DNA from: Procambarus clarkii
Taxonomy: Eukaryota; Arthropoda; Malacostraca; Decapoda; Cambaridae
Length of the DNA stretch: 64,000 nt
Reading direction: 5' to 3'
Assembly: GCF_040958095.1 (NCBI RefSeq)
Contig: NC_091165.1
Span: forward strand, 30,260,592-30,324,591
Below are positions 40,570 to 51,703 of this stretch, piece by piece. How positions within the stretch are numbered: the first letter of the stretch is position 1; each line of letters opens with the position of its first letter. Both the position numbers and the translations under genes were made by a program. The notes beneath the pieces were generated by a model that was not told the origin of the DNA, ran no database searches, and was given only the letters and a program-made list of their open reading frames with translations.

Positions 40570-43140
40570 TCAGAACTCCGGGAGTGTGTGATATGCTGCG
40601 AAACAGCCAACAGGGCATAGTGGTGGAACCTTGCGCTCCATGCACCAGCTGCTGATGCATCTTCGCTTTTGTTCTCTTTGGGTAGTGTTCTTGCATGCTA
40701 TACAGGCACGTTTACCCTTATCCTGTGAAGCTGTGCCCGGCATATACTCGAGCATGTGGACACCGAATATCTCGTTACCCCTCAGTCTGTCTGGAGCTGC
40801 GTGTGGCATTGTTGCTTGCACCCCTCATGGTGCAACAGAGCCCTCCTTGCCATACATGATGAGCAGTTGTGACACAACAGCAACACTGAATGTCTGTATT
40901 GGTGGTCTCCTGTCAGATTTTACCAGGTACATATTGAAGGAGTTGAGCTCTGCAATATCTATTAGGTGGAAAACACTTTTTCGTCCACTTCACAGACTTG
41001 CGCATGCACTCCACTGCACCGAGCATCATGTCACATTTATCGACGAGGCGCATGTTCACATTGTAGTCTATGACAGTCTGGTTTATAAATGTGAAAGGGG
41101 GGTCTGAAAGTGGACTTCACCACTGTCCAACATGGCACCGGTGTGAATCGTAGTCGGCATATTCACCTCGCGTCTATCCCTCCACCGCACTGAGAGCATA
41201 TTGTCACATCTACGCAGCTGGCAGTCATCCACTGCTATACCAATGCCAAACACTGGCATTTCCTTTCTGTGGGCCTTGCAATCCGTTCTTGCACTTTCTT
41301 ACAGTCAATATTGACTTATTAAATAAGTGCATATGTGACATACTAATTTATTGTGAATATTTTAGTTTGCCTTGAAAAGCTTCATAGAAAACACCGACCT
41401 TACCTAACCTTCTTAGTATGTTAAGATAAGCATCTTATTGCTTTGTAATTACAATTATACTTAACCTATACCTATAATAGGTTAAGTAATAATTATAATT
41501 ACGAAGCAATAAGATGCTTATCTTAACATACTAAGGAGGTTAGGTAAGGTCGGTGTTTTCTATGAAGCTTTTCAAGGTAAACTAAATATTCACAATAAAT
41601 TAGTATGTCACATATGCACGTATTTAATAAGTCAATATTGACTTTACGAAAGTGCGAGAACGGGTTGGGGCCTCCGCAGTGCCACAAACGTCGGTGTTGT
41701 GGGCAAGGAGGTATCTGGTTAACGAGGGACTGGTGTAATAGTTGTCGGTGAACAGTATATACCCCTTGTTCAGCAATAATTCCATCAGGGTTTTGACAAC
41801 ACTGCCGGAGAACCCGTGTGGATCTTGAGCTGGTATGTCGACATCTCTACCAGAATACAGAATCATGTCCATGATACCAGTCTCACAGTCGCACAGCACA
41901 AAAAACTTGAGTCCAAAACGGTGGCGCTTTGATGGGATGTACTGCTTGAATGCCAGTCGCCCCTTGAACAGTACGAGCGATTCGTCGATTACCACATTCT
42001 GTGCGGGTACAAAATAATCGCGGAACTTGCCTCTCATGTCACTGAACACCTTCCGCACCTTCCACAGTCTGTCGTGTCTGTCCTCACTTGCATTATTCTC
42101 GAAATGCAGGCACCTGAGAATCAACAGGAACCTAACCTATTATGCGATATATATCGGTTGAACACGGGCAATGGAACAAGGCTGTCTTTGCTCCAATAAT
42201 CCTGGATGACAGCTTTCTTGGAGTGCTTCATCATCATGCTGAGTGCGAGAAACGCGTACATTTTGTCAATTGTGGTGTCCTTCCATCGCGTGAGACGTGA
42301 GGCAGGTAAAATGCTGGCGTCTATGAGGCTGTGAGCGTATTGGTTTGTCTCGGTCACAAGATGGGTCATGAATTCGTTGTCGAAATAGGAAATAGTCTTT
42401 CTGCCACATCATCACCTGTATATGGGAATAATGGTGTAACACCAACATCAGTAGCATCAAATGTTGGTATTTGTGGAACAAATGTGGCACAACCCTCCCA
42501 CACGATTACACCCAGGAATTTGATTTTGGTGCCAACACGACCTCCAACGCCACCACAAGCACCAAAAACACGGCTACGTCGTCTGGTGCTGGAGTTGCGT
42601 GAGGGTATGGTAGATGAGGCTGATCTACATATTATAGGCTTACCACAAACACCTGATGTAGAGGGTCCATTTTCATCATTGTCCTGTTGCTGCGAGACAC
42701 GCTGCCGCCTGCCGCGACGTGTTGCTGTGGCAGCAAAGCCCCGCCTGGTAACACCCTCACTGCTCGTACTCAGGTTGTCCACACTACTTGTATCGGAGCT
42801 TATGTCACTGAAGCCCAAGAAAGATTCATCGCATGTACGATCACTGAATAAACTTGCGTGTGGGGACATAAATGGTGGTGGTGGTGGTGATAATGGTGTT
42901 GACCCAGGGCGGCGAGGCAGGCCAGGCGAGGCGCATTGTACCATACACTCGCTACATCATCCACCTCAGTCTCTCCCTCACTCGTATCAGACCTCTGTGT
43001 AAGGTCTTTCTCTGGATCATAGTCTAAGTCATCATCCATAGCACCGTCATCATACAAAATGTTGTGTACCTCCTCCTCAGTCGTTTTCCATGACCGCGGG
43101 TGACCATGGAGTGGGAGCTTGTAGACGATGCATCAGACAT
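40570..43140 (-). pseudogene. piggyBac transposase (broken by MITE and frameshifts)
   Basis: Cut-and-paste transposase (DDE_Tnp_1_7 type) acting at TTAA. It starts at ATG 43140 (MSDASSTSSHSMVTR). A shift near 43095 leads to an acidic N-terminus (MDDDLDYDPEKDLTQRSDTS). Next come HASLFSDRTCDESFLGFSD (42366-42944), then TRWKDTTIDKMYAFLALSMM (42121-42369), then 41624-42124 with NVVIDESLVLFKGR (first catalytic Asp) and ILFTDNYYTSPSL (second). After the MITE: HRKEMPVFGIGIAVDDCQLR, then MLSVRWRDRREVNM (third). The C-terminal Cys-rich domain is KRACIACKNTTQREQKRR, then CPVGCFAAYHTLPEF, ending at 40570. The catalytic Asp residues are kept, but there are at least five frame breaks. Confidence 0.88.
41279..41667. 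mobile_element. 389-bp palindromic MITE with 8-bp target repeat
   Basis: Near-perfect inverted repeat covering almost the whole unit; arms about 185 bp each around a centre at about 41473 (tatacctata). Ends start CAATCCGTTCTTGCACTTTC and, on the other strand, CAACCCGTTCTCGCACTTTC. Flanks gggccttg (41271-41278) and gggcctcc (41668-41675) agree at 6 of 8 bases, fitting an 8-bp hAT-type duplication. Removing it joins transposase CGTA to HRKEMPVF. No coding capacity. Confidence 0.87.
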
Positions 43141-43345
43141 GGTTGCTGCTTTGAAACTGAGGCTCCTCATGGCCGCGGGGCATGCTGGCATTTTTTTCAA
43201 GATGGCGGACGATCACTGGGGCCCCTAGGCATCCATTTTGTACCTGCGTCACCGCGTGCCAGTTTTGAATGGAACATGAAAAATAAAAATACCCTGATGC
43301 CCCCCATCGAGGGCCTGCAGGCGCTTTGCGCAGTTCAGTGGTTAA

Positions 43346-43949
43346 ACCTTGGACAATGACTATAGAAATATGGTCATTCCTGCCTATGTGCCAAAAATGT
43401 AGCAATTTCAATAAATATTTTTCATTATAAATTTTTTAATTTGTATACAAAGTGTAAGAAAAACATTAAAATAAGTGAATATTATTTTTTTTATTAAAAT
43501 GTGTGCGGTCTAGAGGTAGGGCTTTTGCCTCACACTCATGGAGTTGAGAATTGGAATCTTCCAGGGCCCAAGTGAACGAAATTAATCCTTTCACTGGGTG
43601 GAGGACTGAAAGGTTGCATGTTGGTTGTGGTCTGGCATCTGTCAACACATGATGCCCGACTTTGTTGAATTTGAGGTGTGCCAATCACGAGTCCTGTGTT
43701 CTTGGGTATTTCAGTGATTGTTTATCAATTGTTTCCTCTTTATTTAAGTTTAACATATTTAACTGTACAGTATGTTCATATGTTCAGTACATACAGTATG
43801 TACTGTTGAAGTACATCTTCACCAGATGATTGAAAGTTGAAGAGGCGGGACCAAAAAGCAAAAGATCAACCCCCGCAAGCACAACTAGGTGAGACATGAC
43901 AGGGCTGCTCTCAGAGACTTTCAAAATATTGATCAGGTTGGATCTTTAA
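43346..43949. repeat. Dispersed repeat R2 copy 2 and SINE-tail block
   Basis: 43365-43745 is the second copy of R2, with an extra tRNA-like insertion (about 43498-43575, containing tctagaggtagggc and attggaatcttccag). 43826-43892 (ggcgggaccaaaaagcaaaa, aacccccgcaagcacaacta) is a tail block also seen reversed at 45969-46040. No gene. Confidence 0.6.
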
Positions 43950-45513
43950 ATGCCCAACATGCCTGCTGGCCCACGTCTGGGGTGCGCTTCGCGCCTCCGG
44001 GTATTTGTATTTTTCACGTTCCATTCAAAACTCCCGCGGCTACATGGGGTTCACATCAGCTTCCTCAGGGCTTTTGTAAACAGGCGCCATCTTTAAAAAA
44101 ATCGTGGTCCACATTCCCGGGTGTGAGAACCTCAGTAGTGAGTGAGCAACCAAGGCCGACGCACGCAGCATGAGCTCAAAGCACTGCTGTTCAGCTTGTG
44201 ACCACAGCATTGCCTAATAATGTCAAAATATATATACAGGTATATAACTTGTATTATTTAGCCATGATAGTATTACAGAAGAGCCTGAATGTGATAATGT
44301 CTGTGTACAATGTTCAAATATTAGTGATTCAGTGCTGTTCACGATGTTCACAGCAGAAGCCACAGTACCACAGCATTATTTTGTCCATCTAGGAATCTTC
44401 AAACAACTTCTTGGGTTCCTTTACAAAATAAACTTGTGGTCAATTATGTATTTACAGGATTTAGTGGCCAGTATTGTGATAGCAGCAGGATTGTGGTGAT
44501 TATAAGCACTGTGCGTAGCATTGTGGGAGGAGTAATTGTGGTGAGGGAGAGAATCGAGGTAGCCTCACTATGTGGCAGCCACTCTTGTTTTGCTCATCAT
44601 ACTAGCTTAGTGGTTTGCTATGGTGAACACATTTGTACATGTGTATATACAATGTGTGTATATAGTGTAGTAACAGCAAGAGGAGTATGTTGGGAGGAGC
44701 TATTTTGGTGAGGGAGGTGACGTAATTGTAGCGTCGTCTGCTGGCTGCTGTGTGATTTCTCGTGCAGTGCATGGTGGCCACTGTAAAGTTTGAACACAAT
44801 ACCAGCTTACTTGCATAGTTCTGGTAAATAAAACGTATAGATAGGTATACATAAATGTGTAAATAGTGTAATACAAACAATAACAGTATGGTGGGAGGAG
44901 CAATGTTGGCGAGTAAGATGTTGGAGAAGTGAGGGAGAGACTGGATGTTGGAGGAGTGAGGGTGTGGCAGCTGACACTTGCGGAGTTCTGAGCGTGTTCA
45001 TAGTGAATGTATATAGTGTGTGATAGTGTATAATGTGTAAATAGACTGTATATATACATAAATTAGCATAATGCAATAGAAATATGTACCGGATATGTGT
45101 ACACATGTGTCATGCAGGTAACACAGTGTCTTCGGACAGTACGGATGTTCTGCTGCCATAATATAGTGTATGTGTTCATTATACATGGGATTGGCACATA
45201 AAAGCATATAAAATGTACTTGGAACTGTGTGCAGAAAATGAACAAAAATATATTTGTTGCAACTCGCGCATCCTGCCCAGAGCGGCCTACCGGCCCCAGG
45301 GGTGTATGCCGCGGGCAACCAGGGAATGATGACGTCACTCACGAACTTACGGACCCCATAGCAGCTAAAGTACTTACAATTTCGACCTTCTGTTACTATA
45401 CCCTTACTCAGGGAAGGGTTTTTGACACTTTAAAAACAGAAAAGAATTTTTCCAGAGATTTTATTTCCTGCGCATTGGGGGGTGTCATATTTGGAGGCCA
45501 CGCAGTTAAGGGG
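43950..45513 (+). mobile_element. Non-autonomous piggyBac element P2
   Basis: Flanked by TTAA at 43946-43949 and 45514-45517. The right terminus, cgcagttaaggg, is typical of the family; the left terminus has diverged (atgcccaacatgcctgctgg). It shares the first ~250 bp and last ~900 bp with P1/P3 but has no transposase. Internal ORFs are short and unassigned; the cysteine-rich start CCSACDHSIA is followed by two stops (near 44215). Confidence 0.82.
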
Positions 45514-45574
45514 TTAAAATTTCTAATATAATGCATACAAGGGGCAACAGCTTCACACTCAACATGTCGCAATT

Positions 45575-45762
45575 TAGGAGAGAAAACGGGAGATGCTTCA
45601 TCACCTGAAGGGTTATAAAGCCATGAAAGCCATAAATGCCAAGATAGTATTTTACTCCAGTTCAAAATTCAACTGAAAAAAATATTCTGGAGTAACCTTT
45701 GACAAGACCTTCCTATCCCTGTCAAGGCTTCTGTTGATGGTAGCCCTCGGTCAAATTTACCA
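45575..45762 (+). repeat. Dispersed repeat R1, copy 3
   Basis: gagagaaaacgggagatgct, gggttataaagccatgaaag, ttcaaaattcaactgaaaaa and acaagaccttcctatccctg occur in the same order as 33116-33310. Non-coding. Confidence 0.6.
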
Positions 45763-45968
45763 CCTTAACCCTTTAACTGTGCAACGCGCCTGCAGGTCCA
45801 CGTCTGGGGTGTGCAACGCGCCTCTGGGTATTTGTATTTTTCACGTTCCATTCAAAACTCCCGCGGCTACATGTGGTTCACGTCAGCTTCCTCAGGGCTC
45901 TTGTAAACAGACGCCATCTTTAAAAAAAATCGTGGTCCACATTCCTGGGTGTGGGAGCCTCAGTAGTG

Positions 45969-46310
45969 TTTACTAGTTGTGTTTTTACGGGGGTTGAGCT
46001 TTGCTCTTTCGGCCCGCCTCTCAACTGTCAATCAACTGTTTACTAACTACTTTTTTTTTTTTTTTTTTTTTTTCCCCCACACCACACACACACTCACACA
46101 CACACACCCCAGGAAGCAGCTCGTGACAGCTGACTAACTCCCAGGTACCTATTTACTGCTAGGTAACAGGGGCATTCAGGGTGAAAGAAACTTTGCCCAT
46201 TTGTTTCTGCCTCGTGCGGGAATCGAACCCGCGCCACAGAATTACGAATCCTGCGCGCTATCCACCAGGCTACGAGGCCCCTGTAGTGGCCTCGCACCCC
46301 TGGCCCCTGT
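45969..46310 (-). mobile_element. Composite tRNA-Thr-type SINE with 7-bp target repeat
   Basis: Flanked by agtagtg (45962-45968 and 46311-46317). On the minus strand: a short leader, a tRNA-like head (46278-46209), a body with cctgttacctagcagtaaat, a (TG)/(A) stretch at 46049-46105, then a tail with gacagttgagaggcgggcc and ctcaacccccgt. The tail block also exists alone at 43826-43892. Confidence 0.82.
46209..46278 (-). tRNA. tRNA-like head of the SINE (Thr-CGT-like cloverleaf)
   Basis: 70 nt that fold as a tRNA: acceptor gcctcgt/acgaggc, T-arm gcggg-ttcgatt-cccgc, anticodon stem cagga/ttctg with the loop ttcgtaa (anticodon CGT). A-box tagcctggtgg and B-box ggttcgattcc are intact. It lies inside a retroposed SINE with a target duplication, so it is best seen as a Pol III promoter rather than a working tRNA gene. 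Confidence 0.7.
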
Positions 46311-46829
46311 AGTAGTGAGTGAGCAACCAAGGCTGGCGCTCGCAGCATGAGCGCACAGCACTGCTGTTCAGCGTGTGACCACAGCATCGCCTAATAATGT
46401 CAAAATATATGTATAACTTGTATTATTTAGCCATGATAGTATTATAGAAGAGCCTGAGTGTGATAATGACTGGTACAATGTTCAAATATCAGTGATTCAA
46501 TGCTGTTCATGATGTTCACAGCGTTAGCCACAGCATTATTTCGTCCATCTAGAAATCTTCAAACGACTTTTTGGTTCCTTTTCAAAATGAACTTGTGGTC
46601 AATTATTCATTTACAGGAATTAGTGACCAGGATTGTGGTTATAATTAGCGTTGACCGTAGTATTGTGGAAGGAGGAATTTTGGTGAGGAAGGGAGAGAAT
46701 TGAGGTAGCCTCACTGTGTGACAGCCACTCTTGTTTTGCTCACTACACTAGCTTTGTGGTTCGCTATGGGGAACACACATGTACATGGGTACATACAGTA
46801 ATTACCTAAGTGTAGTTACAGGATGAGAG

Positions 46830-48336
46830 CTACGCTCGTGGTGTCCCGTCTTCCCAGCACTCTTTGTCATATAACGCTTTGAAACTACTGACGGTCTTGG
46901 CCTCCACCACCTTCTCACTTATCTTGTTCCAACCGTCTACCATTCTATTTGCGAAGGTGAATTTTCTTATATTTCTTCGGCATCTGTGTTTAGCTAGTTT
47001 AAATCTATGACCTCTTGTTCTTGAAGTGCCAGGTCTCAGGAAATCTTCCCTGTCGATTTTATCAATTCCTGTTACTATTTTGTATGTAGTGATAATATCA
47101 CCTCTTTTTCTTCTGTCTTCTAGTTTTGGCATGTTTAATGCTTCCAACCTCTCCTCGTAGCTCTTGCCCTTCAGTTCTGGGAGCCATTTCGTAGCATGTC
47201 TTTGCACCTTTTCCAGTTTGTTGATGTGCTTCTTAAGATATGGGCACCACACAACTGCATATTCTAGCTTTGGCCTAACAAAAGTCATGAACAATTTCTT
47301 TAGTATATCGCCATCCATGTACAGTGGTACCTTGGAACACGAGTGTCCCTGTATGCGAGTTTTTCGGAATACGAGCAGGATTTCCTCGGAAAACGTGTCC
47401 CGGAAGGCAAGGGTTACCTCGGAACACGAGTTTGTTGATACGTGTACAGGCCGACTAGCGCATGATGGCACGGCGATCGCACCTCAGTTTACCAGTGTCT
47501 CGCGCCCAGTGACTATCCCACCTGAATTCTTCACAAGGATTTACAGTTTTTTGTCAGTTTTCTGGCCATTTGAGCATAAAAGTTGTCATTATATATCTCG
47601 CCATTGGTCTCAAGAAAGCAATTGGTAAGGTTCAACTTAAGAAAATAGCTGTGAATAAAGGCAGTAGAGGATGTCCCTTTCTTGATTAAGAAAATGTGTC
47701 AAGTATGGGAAGAACTGCAAAGTTTTGTTGAAAAAACTCACGCAGATAAAGCTGTAGCAGGCCGTTGCATTGACCTTTTAAATGACAATGTGATGTCTTA
47801 CTACAGACAAGTGTTAAAATGTAGGTAAAAACAAGTGTCTTTAGACAGATTCTTAGTAAAACAAGCAAGTCCTAGTGGTATGCAGGCAAAATGTGCCAGA
47901 GTGTGCATACCAGTGAAGTCCTCACTGCCTGATGTTATAATGGAAGGAGACTCCTCTTCCAAACAGTAACTCCTCAACTCCTCCCTCCCTCCTCACATTT
48001 TCCATACACGAACAGCAGTCCTCAGCAAGGGTAAGTAATAACTTGAACATAGTTTTGTAGGTTTATTTAGATGAATTAGGTATAGAAATTTAGTTTGAAA
48101 TGGGGTTTTTGGGGTAGTCGGGAACGGATTAATTCATTTCCCATTATTTCTTATGGGGAAATTAGCTTCAGAATACGAGTTTTCGGAATACGAGCTGTCT
48201 CCAGGAACGGATTAAACTCTTAAACTGAGGTACCCCTGTATTTAAATGCAATTCTGAAGTTAGAAAGCATCGCATAGGCTCCTTGCACAATATTCTTTAT
48301 GTGGTCCTCAGGTGATAGTTTTCTATCTAGAACCAC
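46830..48336 (-). pseudogene. C-terminal domain of B2 polyprotein (split by Tigger)
   Basis: Encodes VRPKLEYAVVWCPYLKKHIN (one Ala shorter than the other copies), LEDRRKRGDIITTYKIVTGI, KLAKHRCRRNIRKFTFANRM and ALYDKECWEDGTPRA-stop at 46830. The frame is joined artificially to Tigger sequence upstream of YMDGDILKKLF. The missing residues (SPEDHIKNIV..AMLSNFRIAFK) lie at 48241-48336 beyond the insertion. The function of this domain is not well defined; it follows the RT thumb in CR1-type LINEs. Confidence 0.83.
47322..48238. mobile_element. Tigger/pogo-type non-autonomous element T1 (TA target)
   Basis: Terminal inverted repeats cagtggtaccttggaacacg and, reversed, caggggtacctcagtttaag, flanked by TA (47320-47321, 48239-48240). 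The internal part holds a transposase tail on the plus strand (47700-47850: VWEELQSFVEKTHADKAVAG, LLNDNVMSYYRQVLKC, LDRFLVKQA), as seen in jerky/Tigger proteins. The catalytic core is absent. Target sequence before insertion: catccatgtatttaaatg, as in B3. Confidence 0.86.
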
Positions 48337-48338
48337 CC

Positions 48339-49506
48339 CTAGATCTCTTTATCAGAATTCTTTAAAGATTTCTCACGTAATATATAGGTTGTATGGGGTC
48401 TATGTTCTCCTATTCCACATTCCATAACATGACATTTATTAACATTAAATTCCATTTGCCAGGTGGTGCTCCATATACTTATTTTGTCCAGGTCTTCTTG
48501 AAGGACATGACAATCATCTAAATTTCTTATCCTTCCTATTATCTTAGCATCATCAGCAAACATGTTCATATAATTCTGTATACCAACTGGTAGATCATTT
48601 ATGTACACAATAAACATCACTGGTGCAAGAACTGAACCCTGTGGTACTCCACTTGTGACATTTCTCCATTCCGATACATTGCCTCTGATTACTGCCCTCA
48701 TTTTTCTATCAGTCAGAAAATTTTTCATCCATGATAGAAGTTTACCTGTCACCCCTCCAATATTTTCCAGTTTCCAGAACAACCTCTTATGTGGAACTCT
48801 GTTGAAAGCCTTTTTTAGGTCCAGATAGATGCAGTCAACCCAACCATCTCTTTCCTGTAATATCTCTGTGGCTCGATCATAGAAACTGAGTAAATTCGAT
48901 ACACAGGATCTTCCAGATCGAAAACCATACTGTCTGTCTGATATTATATCATTTCTCTCCAGGTGTTCTACCCATTTAGTTTTGATTAGCTTTTCCAATA
49001 CTTTCACTATTACACTTGTCAATGATACAGGTCTATAATTGAGGGGGTCTTCCCTGCTGCCACATTTGTAGATTGGAACTATGTTAGCCTGTTTCCACAC
49101 TTCTGCTACGATTCCTGTACACAGGGATGCCTGAAAGATCAGTTGAAGTGGAATGCTGAGCTCAGATGCACATTCTCTCAGAACCCATGGTGAAACGCCA
49201 TCTGGGCCAGCTGCTTTGTTCTTCCCGAGCTCCTTTAGCATATTTTCCACTTCATCTCTAGACACCTCTATCCGCTCTGTTGTTCTCTGGAATTCTTATT
49301 GTGTCTGGTTCTCTGAAGATTTCATTTTGTACAAACACACTTTGGAACTTTTCATTTAATGTTTCACACATTTCCTTTTCATTTTCCGTGAATCTGTTTC
49401 CCATTTTCAACCTCTGGATATTATCCTTTACCTGCAATTTGTTGTTTATGAATTTGAAGAATAGGCCCGGTTCTGTTTTACATTTATCTGCTATCTCTTT
49501 TTTCAA
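48339..49506 (-). pseudogene. RT domain of family-B copy B2
   Basis: RT frame 48339-49265: VENMLKELGKNKAAGPDGVS, IVPIYKCGSREDPLNYRPVS, IYLDLKKAFNRVPHKRL (motif A, second Asp changed to Asn), VTSGVPQGSVLAPVMFIVYI (motif B) and MNMFADDAKIIGRI (motif C). The AFN change would impair catalysis. Upstream linker 49258-49506 (GLFFKFINNKLQVKDNIQRL) is out of frame after ENNRADRGV. The frame ends at SDKEI-stop where other copies read SDKERDLGVVLD, caused by loss of four bases near 48350. Confidence 0.87.
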
Positions 49507-50370
49507 AATTTCTTTCTGCCTCTCTCCTTACTGCTGTATAGTTGTTTCTCGCATCTTTGTATCGCTGGTATGTTTGGGGGTTTGGCCTCTTCCTATACTG
49601 ATTCCATTTTTGTGTCTTTTGGTCTCTTGCTCTCTCACAATTTCTGTCGAACCAATCCTGTTTTCTGGCCCTGCATCTCTGTATTGGTATGAATGTTTGT
49701 GTGCCTTCCTCGTATAGTTTTAAAAATTTGGCATACATTTCATTTACTTCCCTACCTAGCAACAATTCTGTCCAATTACACTCATTAACAAAATTTTGAA
49801 GTTCCCCATAGTTGCCTCTCCTTAAATCGAGTTTATCAACTGTTTCAATGTCCCCATTTTCTTCTAGATGATATCTTAAAGCATATTTAATGTCTAACAG
49901 GACGTGATCACTCTTTCCCAAGGGAGGAAGGTACTGGATGTCAAAAATCTCTTCTTCTTTCCTGGTGAATACTAGATCCAGTACTGACGGTACATCTCCT
50001 TCCCTCATTCTTGTGGCTTGCTTTATGTGTTGATACAAGAATGTCTCCAGAATGAGGTTCACAAATCTGCATGTCCAAAAGTCCTGCGTTCTTGCTTCAT
50101 AGGCCTCCCAGTCTATTGCTCTAAAGTTGAAGTCCCCCAGTATCAACAGTCGTGATTTATCTTTATCTGCTTGTACAATAATATCTCTCATGACCATTAT
50201 GAGGCCCTCTCGTTTGTCATCCAGTTCTTCCTTTGTCCAAGTGTTGCTTGCTGGTGGGCTGTAGGTATTTACAATTATCAGCTTATCATCCTAATTTCAG
50301 ATCTGCAATGCCATTATGTCAATATCTCGAGGGTTTTCAAATATTAACTCTTTTTACCTTCAGGTGTTTT
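49484..50370 (-). pseudogene. Endonuclease domain of family-B copy B2 (second half)
   Basis: Frame 49484-50197: MVMRDIIVQADKDKSRLLIL, GDFNFRAIDWEAYEARTQDF (Asp/Asn), PSVLDLVFTRKEEEIFDI, YLPPLGKSDHVLLDIKYALR (Asp-His), then the linker QKWNQYRKRPNPQTYQRYKD. Between 50200 and 50370 several shifts and a stop break the link to the first half of the domain, which is in the polyprotein frame 50372-51703. Confidence 0.85.
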
Positions 50371-50371
50371 T

Positions 50372-51703
50372 TCACCAGTACAGCCACTCCTCCATCCTAG
50401 TTTTCCTGTCACGTCTCCAAACTGAGTAGCCTCTTGGGAATATGACTTCATTTATTATATTTCCTTCAAGTTTCGTCTCTGATAATGCAACAATATCTGG
50501 GACCCTAAGCTGGATTATATCTTGCAACTCCAAAGTTTTTGACCTCACAACATCTATGTTGGTATATACAATTTTCAGGAACATGTTCCCTTTTCCTTTG
50601 CTCTTTACTCCCCCTTCCACTACTGATCTTGTTGCTTTGTTTTTATGTACCATTTCACAAGCTTTCCAGTCCCTGTCACTTTGTAAAAAAAAAGAATTTC
50701 TGTCTTCTTCATTTCTATCCCCATTTAGACGTTTTGCCTCAATTAGGTTCATTTTCAGCTTTTCTCTGTCTTCCTTGGAGAGGTCTTGTCTTATTGACCA
50801 AAATTTGCCAACCTCATCACTCTGCAGTTTCCTGGCATTTCTTAGCACTTCCATCATGTTTTTCACTCCATTAAACGTCACCCTCAAGGGGCGGTTTTTT
50901 TCTTTCTCATATTTTCCTATTCTTCTAAAATCACTGACATTTTCCTTTGAGCCTTCTCCTAAACCTACTATTTTCTCTATGATTTTTATCTCTTCTGCCG
51001 CTCGGTCCACCCAAGATGAAATTTCCTTCTCTAAACATCCAAAAATGATTATGGACTTAGTTCTATCTGCAGTGTTTTGTACCAGTTTACTGTTGGTAAC
51101 CAGTTCTTTCCTAATTGCTTGCCTAATTTCTGCTTCTTGTTGGTCATTTCTGGTTTTGACTTCCGAACACACTTCTTTGATAGTCTCTTTCTCTTTTACA
51201 ACTTCAGCATATGTCGCTTTTATTTCTTCTTTATACTTTTCTAGTTCTTTATTCACCTCCTCTATGTGAGTTGTCAGTGAAGTTTCCAGTTGGAGATCCT
51301 TACCTAACTCTATGTTAGCCCTTAGGCTTGCTTGGAGTTGTTCACCGTATGAGTCTATTTTCTTGTTTATTTCTTCAAAGTCACCACACTTCACTTTCCA
51401 TGCCTCATTTTCTTTCACTAGTTCCTTGATTTGCTCCTCCTGATTTGTTACCTTGTCTGTTAATGCAGTAATAATCTTACCTTGTTGAAGCATACTCCCT
51501 TTTAGAGTGCAAAGTTCACTCCAAAGAGCTCCATTGTCCTCTTCCAATTTAAGCACTTTTTCTTCATACTTCTTTTGCATATCCTCAATTATCTCTAACC
51601 TGCCAAGAACACCTCCTTTCCTTATATCTTGTGGTGAGAATCCTTTGAAACCATCATCTGTTGGTGTGTCTACATTCTCAGTGGGGGTGGTGGCGGTGGC
51701 CAT
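50372..51703 (-). CDS. Family-B N-terminal polyprotein: coiled coil + RRM fused to endonuclease
   Basis: Starts at ATG 51703 (MATATTPTENVDTPTDDGF). A long coiled coil at about residues 40-215 (KKYEEKVLKLEEDNGALWSE, NKELEKYKEEIKATYAEVVK) is followed by an RRM-like domain at about 222-300 (KSIIIFGCLEKEISSWVDRA, DFRRIGKYEKEKNRPLRVTF), as in L1/CR1 ORF1p. A basic stretch follows to about 340. Without any stop the frame then enters the endonuclease at about 375 (FLKIVYTNIDVVRSKTLEL, DIVALSETKLEG) and ends at 443 after a frameshift. Copy B3 keeps the same in-frame junction, so this looks like the family's design, not a chance fusion. Confidence 0.83.
   Translation of the reverse strand: MATATTPTENVDTPTDDGFKGFSPQDIRKGGVLGRLEIIEDMQKKYEEKVLKLEEDNGALWSELCTLKGSMLQQGKIITALTDKVTNQEEQIKELVKENEAWKVKCGDFEEINKKIDSYGEQLQASLRANIELGKDLQLETSLTTHIEEVNKELEKYKEEIKATYAEVVKEKETIKEVCSEVKTRNDQQEAEIRQAIRKELVTNSKLVQNTADRTKSIIIFGCLEKEISSWVDRAAEEIKIIEKIVGLGEGSKENVSDFRRIGKYEKEKNRPLRVTFNGVKNMMEVLRNARKLQSDEVGKFWSIRQDLSKEDREKLKMNLIEAKRLNGDRNEEDRNSFFLQSDRDWKACEMVHKNKATRSVVEGGVKSKGKGNMFLKIVYTNIDVVRSKTLELQDIIQLRVPDIVALSETKLEGNIINEVIFPRGYSVWRRDRKTRMEEWLYW

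Larger units (their letters stand above)
40080..43341 (-). mobile_element. piggyBac-family DNA transposon, copy P1 (autonomous type, decayed)
   Basis: Minus-strand transposon. Its 5' end at 43341 abuts TTAA (43342-43345) and reads ccactgaactgcgcaaagcg, matching the terminus of P3 (ccctttaactgtgcaacgcg). The 3' non-coding part (40080-40569) matches the 3' parts of P2 and P3 but lacks the last ~35 bp, which are replaced by an unrelated palindrome. It encodes a transposase split by a MITE. Confidence 0.87.

Noticed and set aside
41279-41667. MITE with TTAC target duplication starting at agtcaatattgac
   Set aside because: The inverted similarity extends 16-20 bp further out to the CAAYCCGTTCT ends, and the transposase frame is better restored with the outer boundaries.
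42331-43002. 223-residue plus-strand ORF and 40631-41107
   Set aside because: Both are antisense to the piggyBac transposase reading frames.
40570-43140. Domesticated piggyBac host gene
   Set aside because: Frame breaks, a MITE insertion and a TTAA-flanked terminus point to a dead transposon, not a conserved host gene.
46209-46278. Functional tRNA-Thr gene
   Set aside because: The cloverleaf and boxes are good, but it is the head of a SINE with body, A-rich/TG tract and target duplication; no terminator T-run follows the tRNA directly.
50442-51269. 275-residue plus-strand ORF rich in Ser/Phe/Leu
   Set aside because: Antisense shadow of the family-B coiled-coil ORF.
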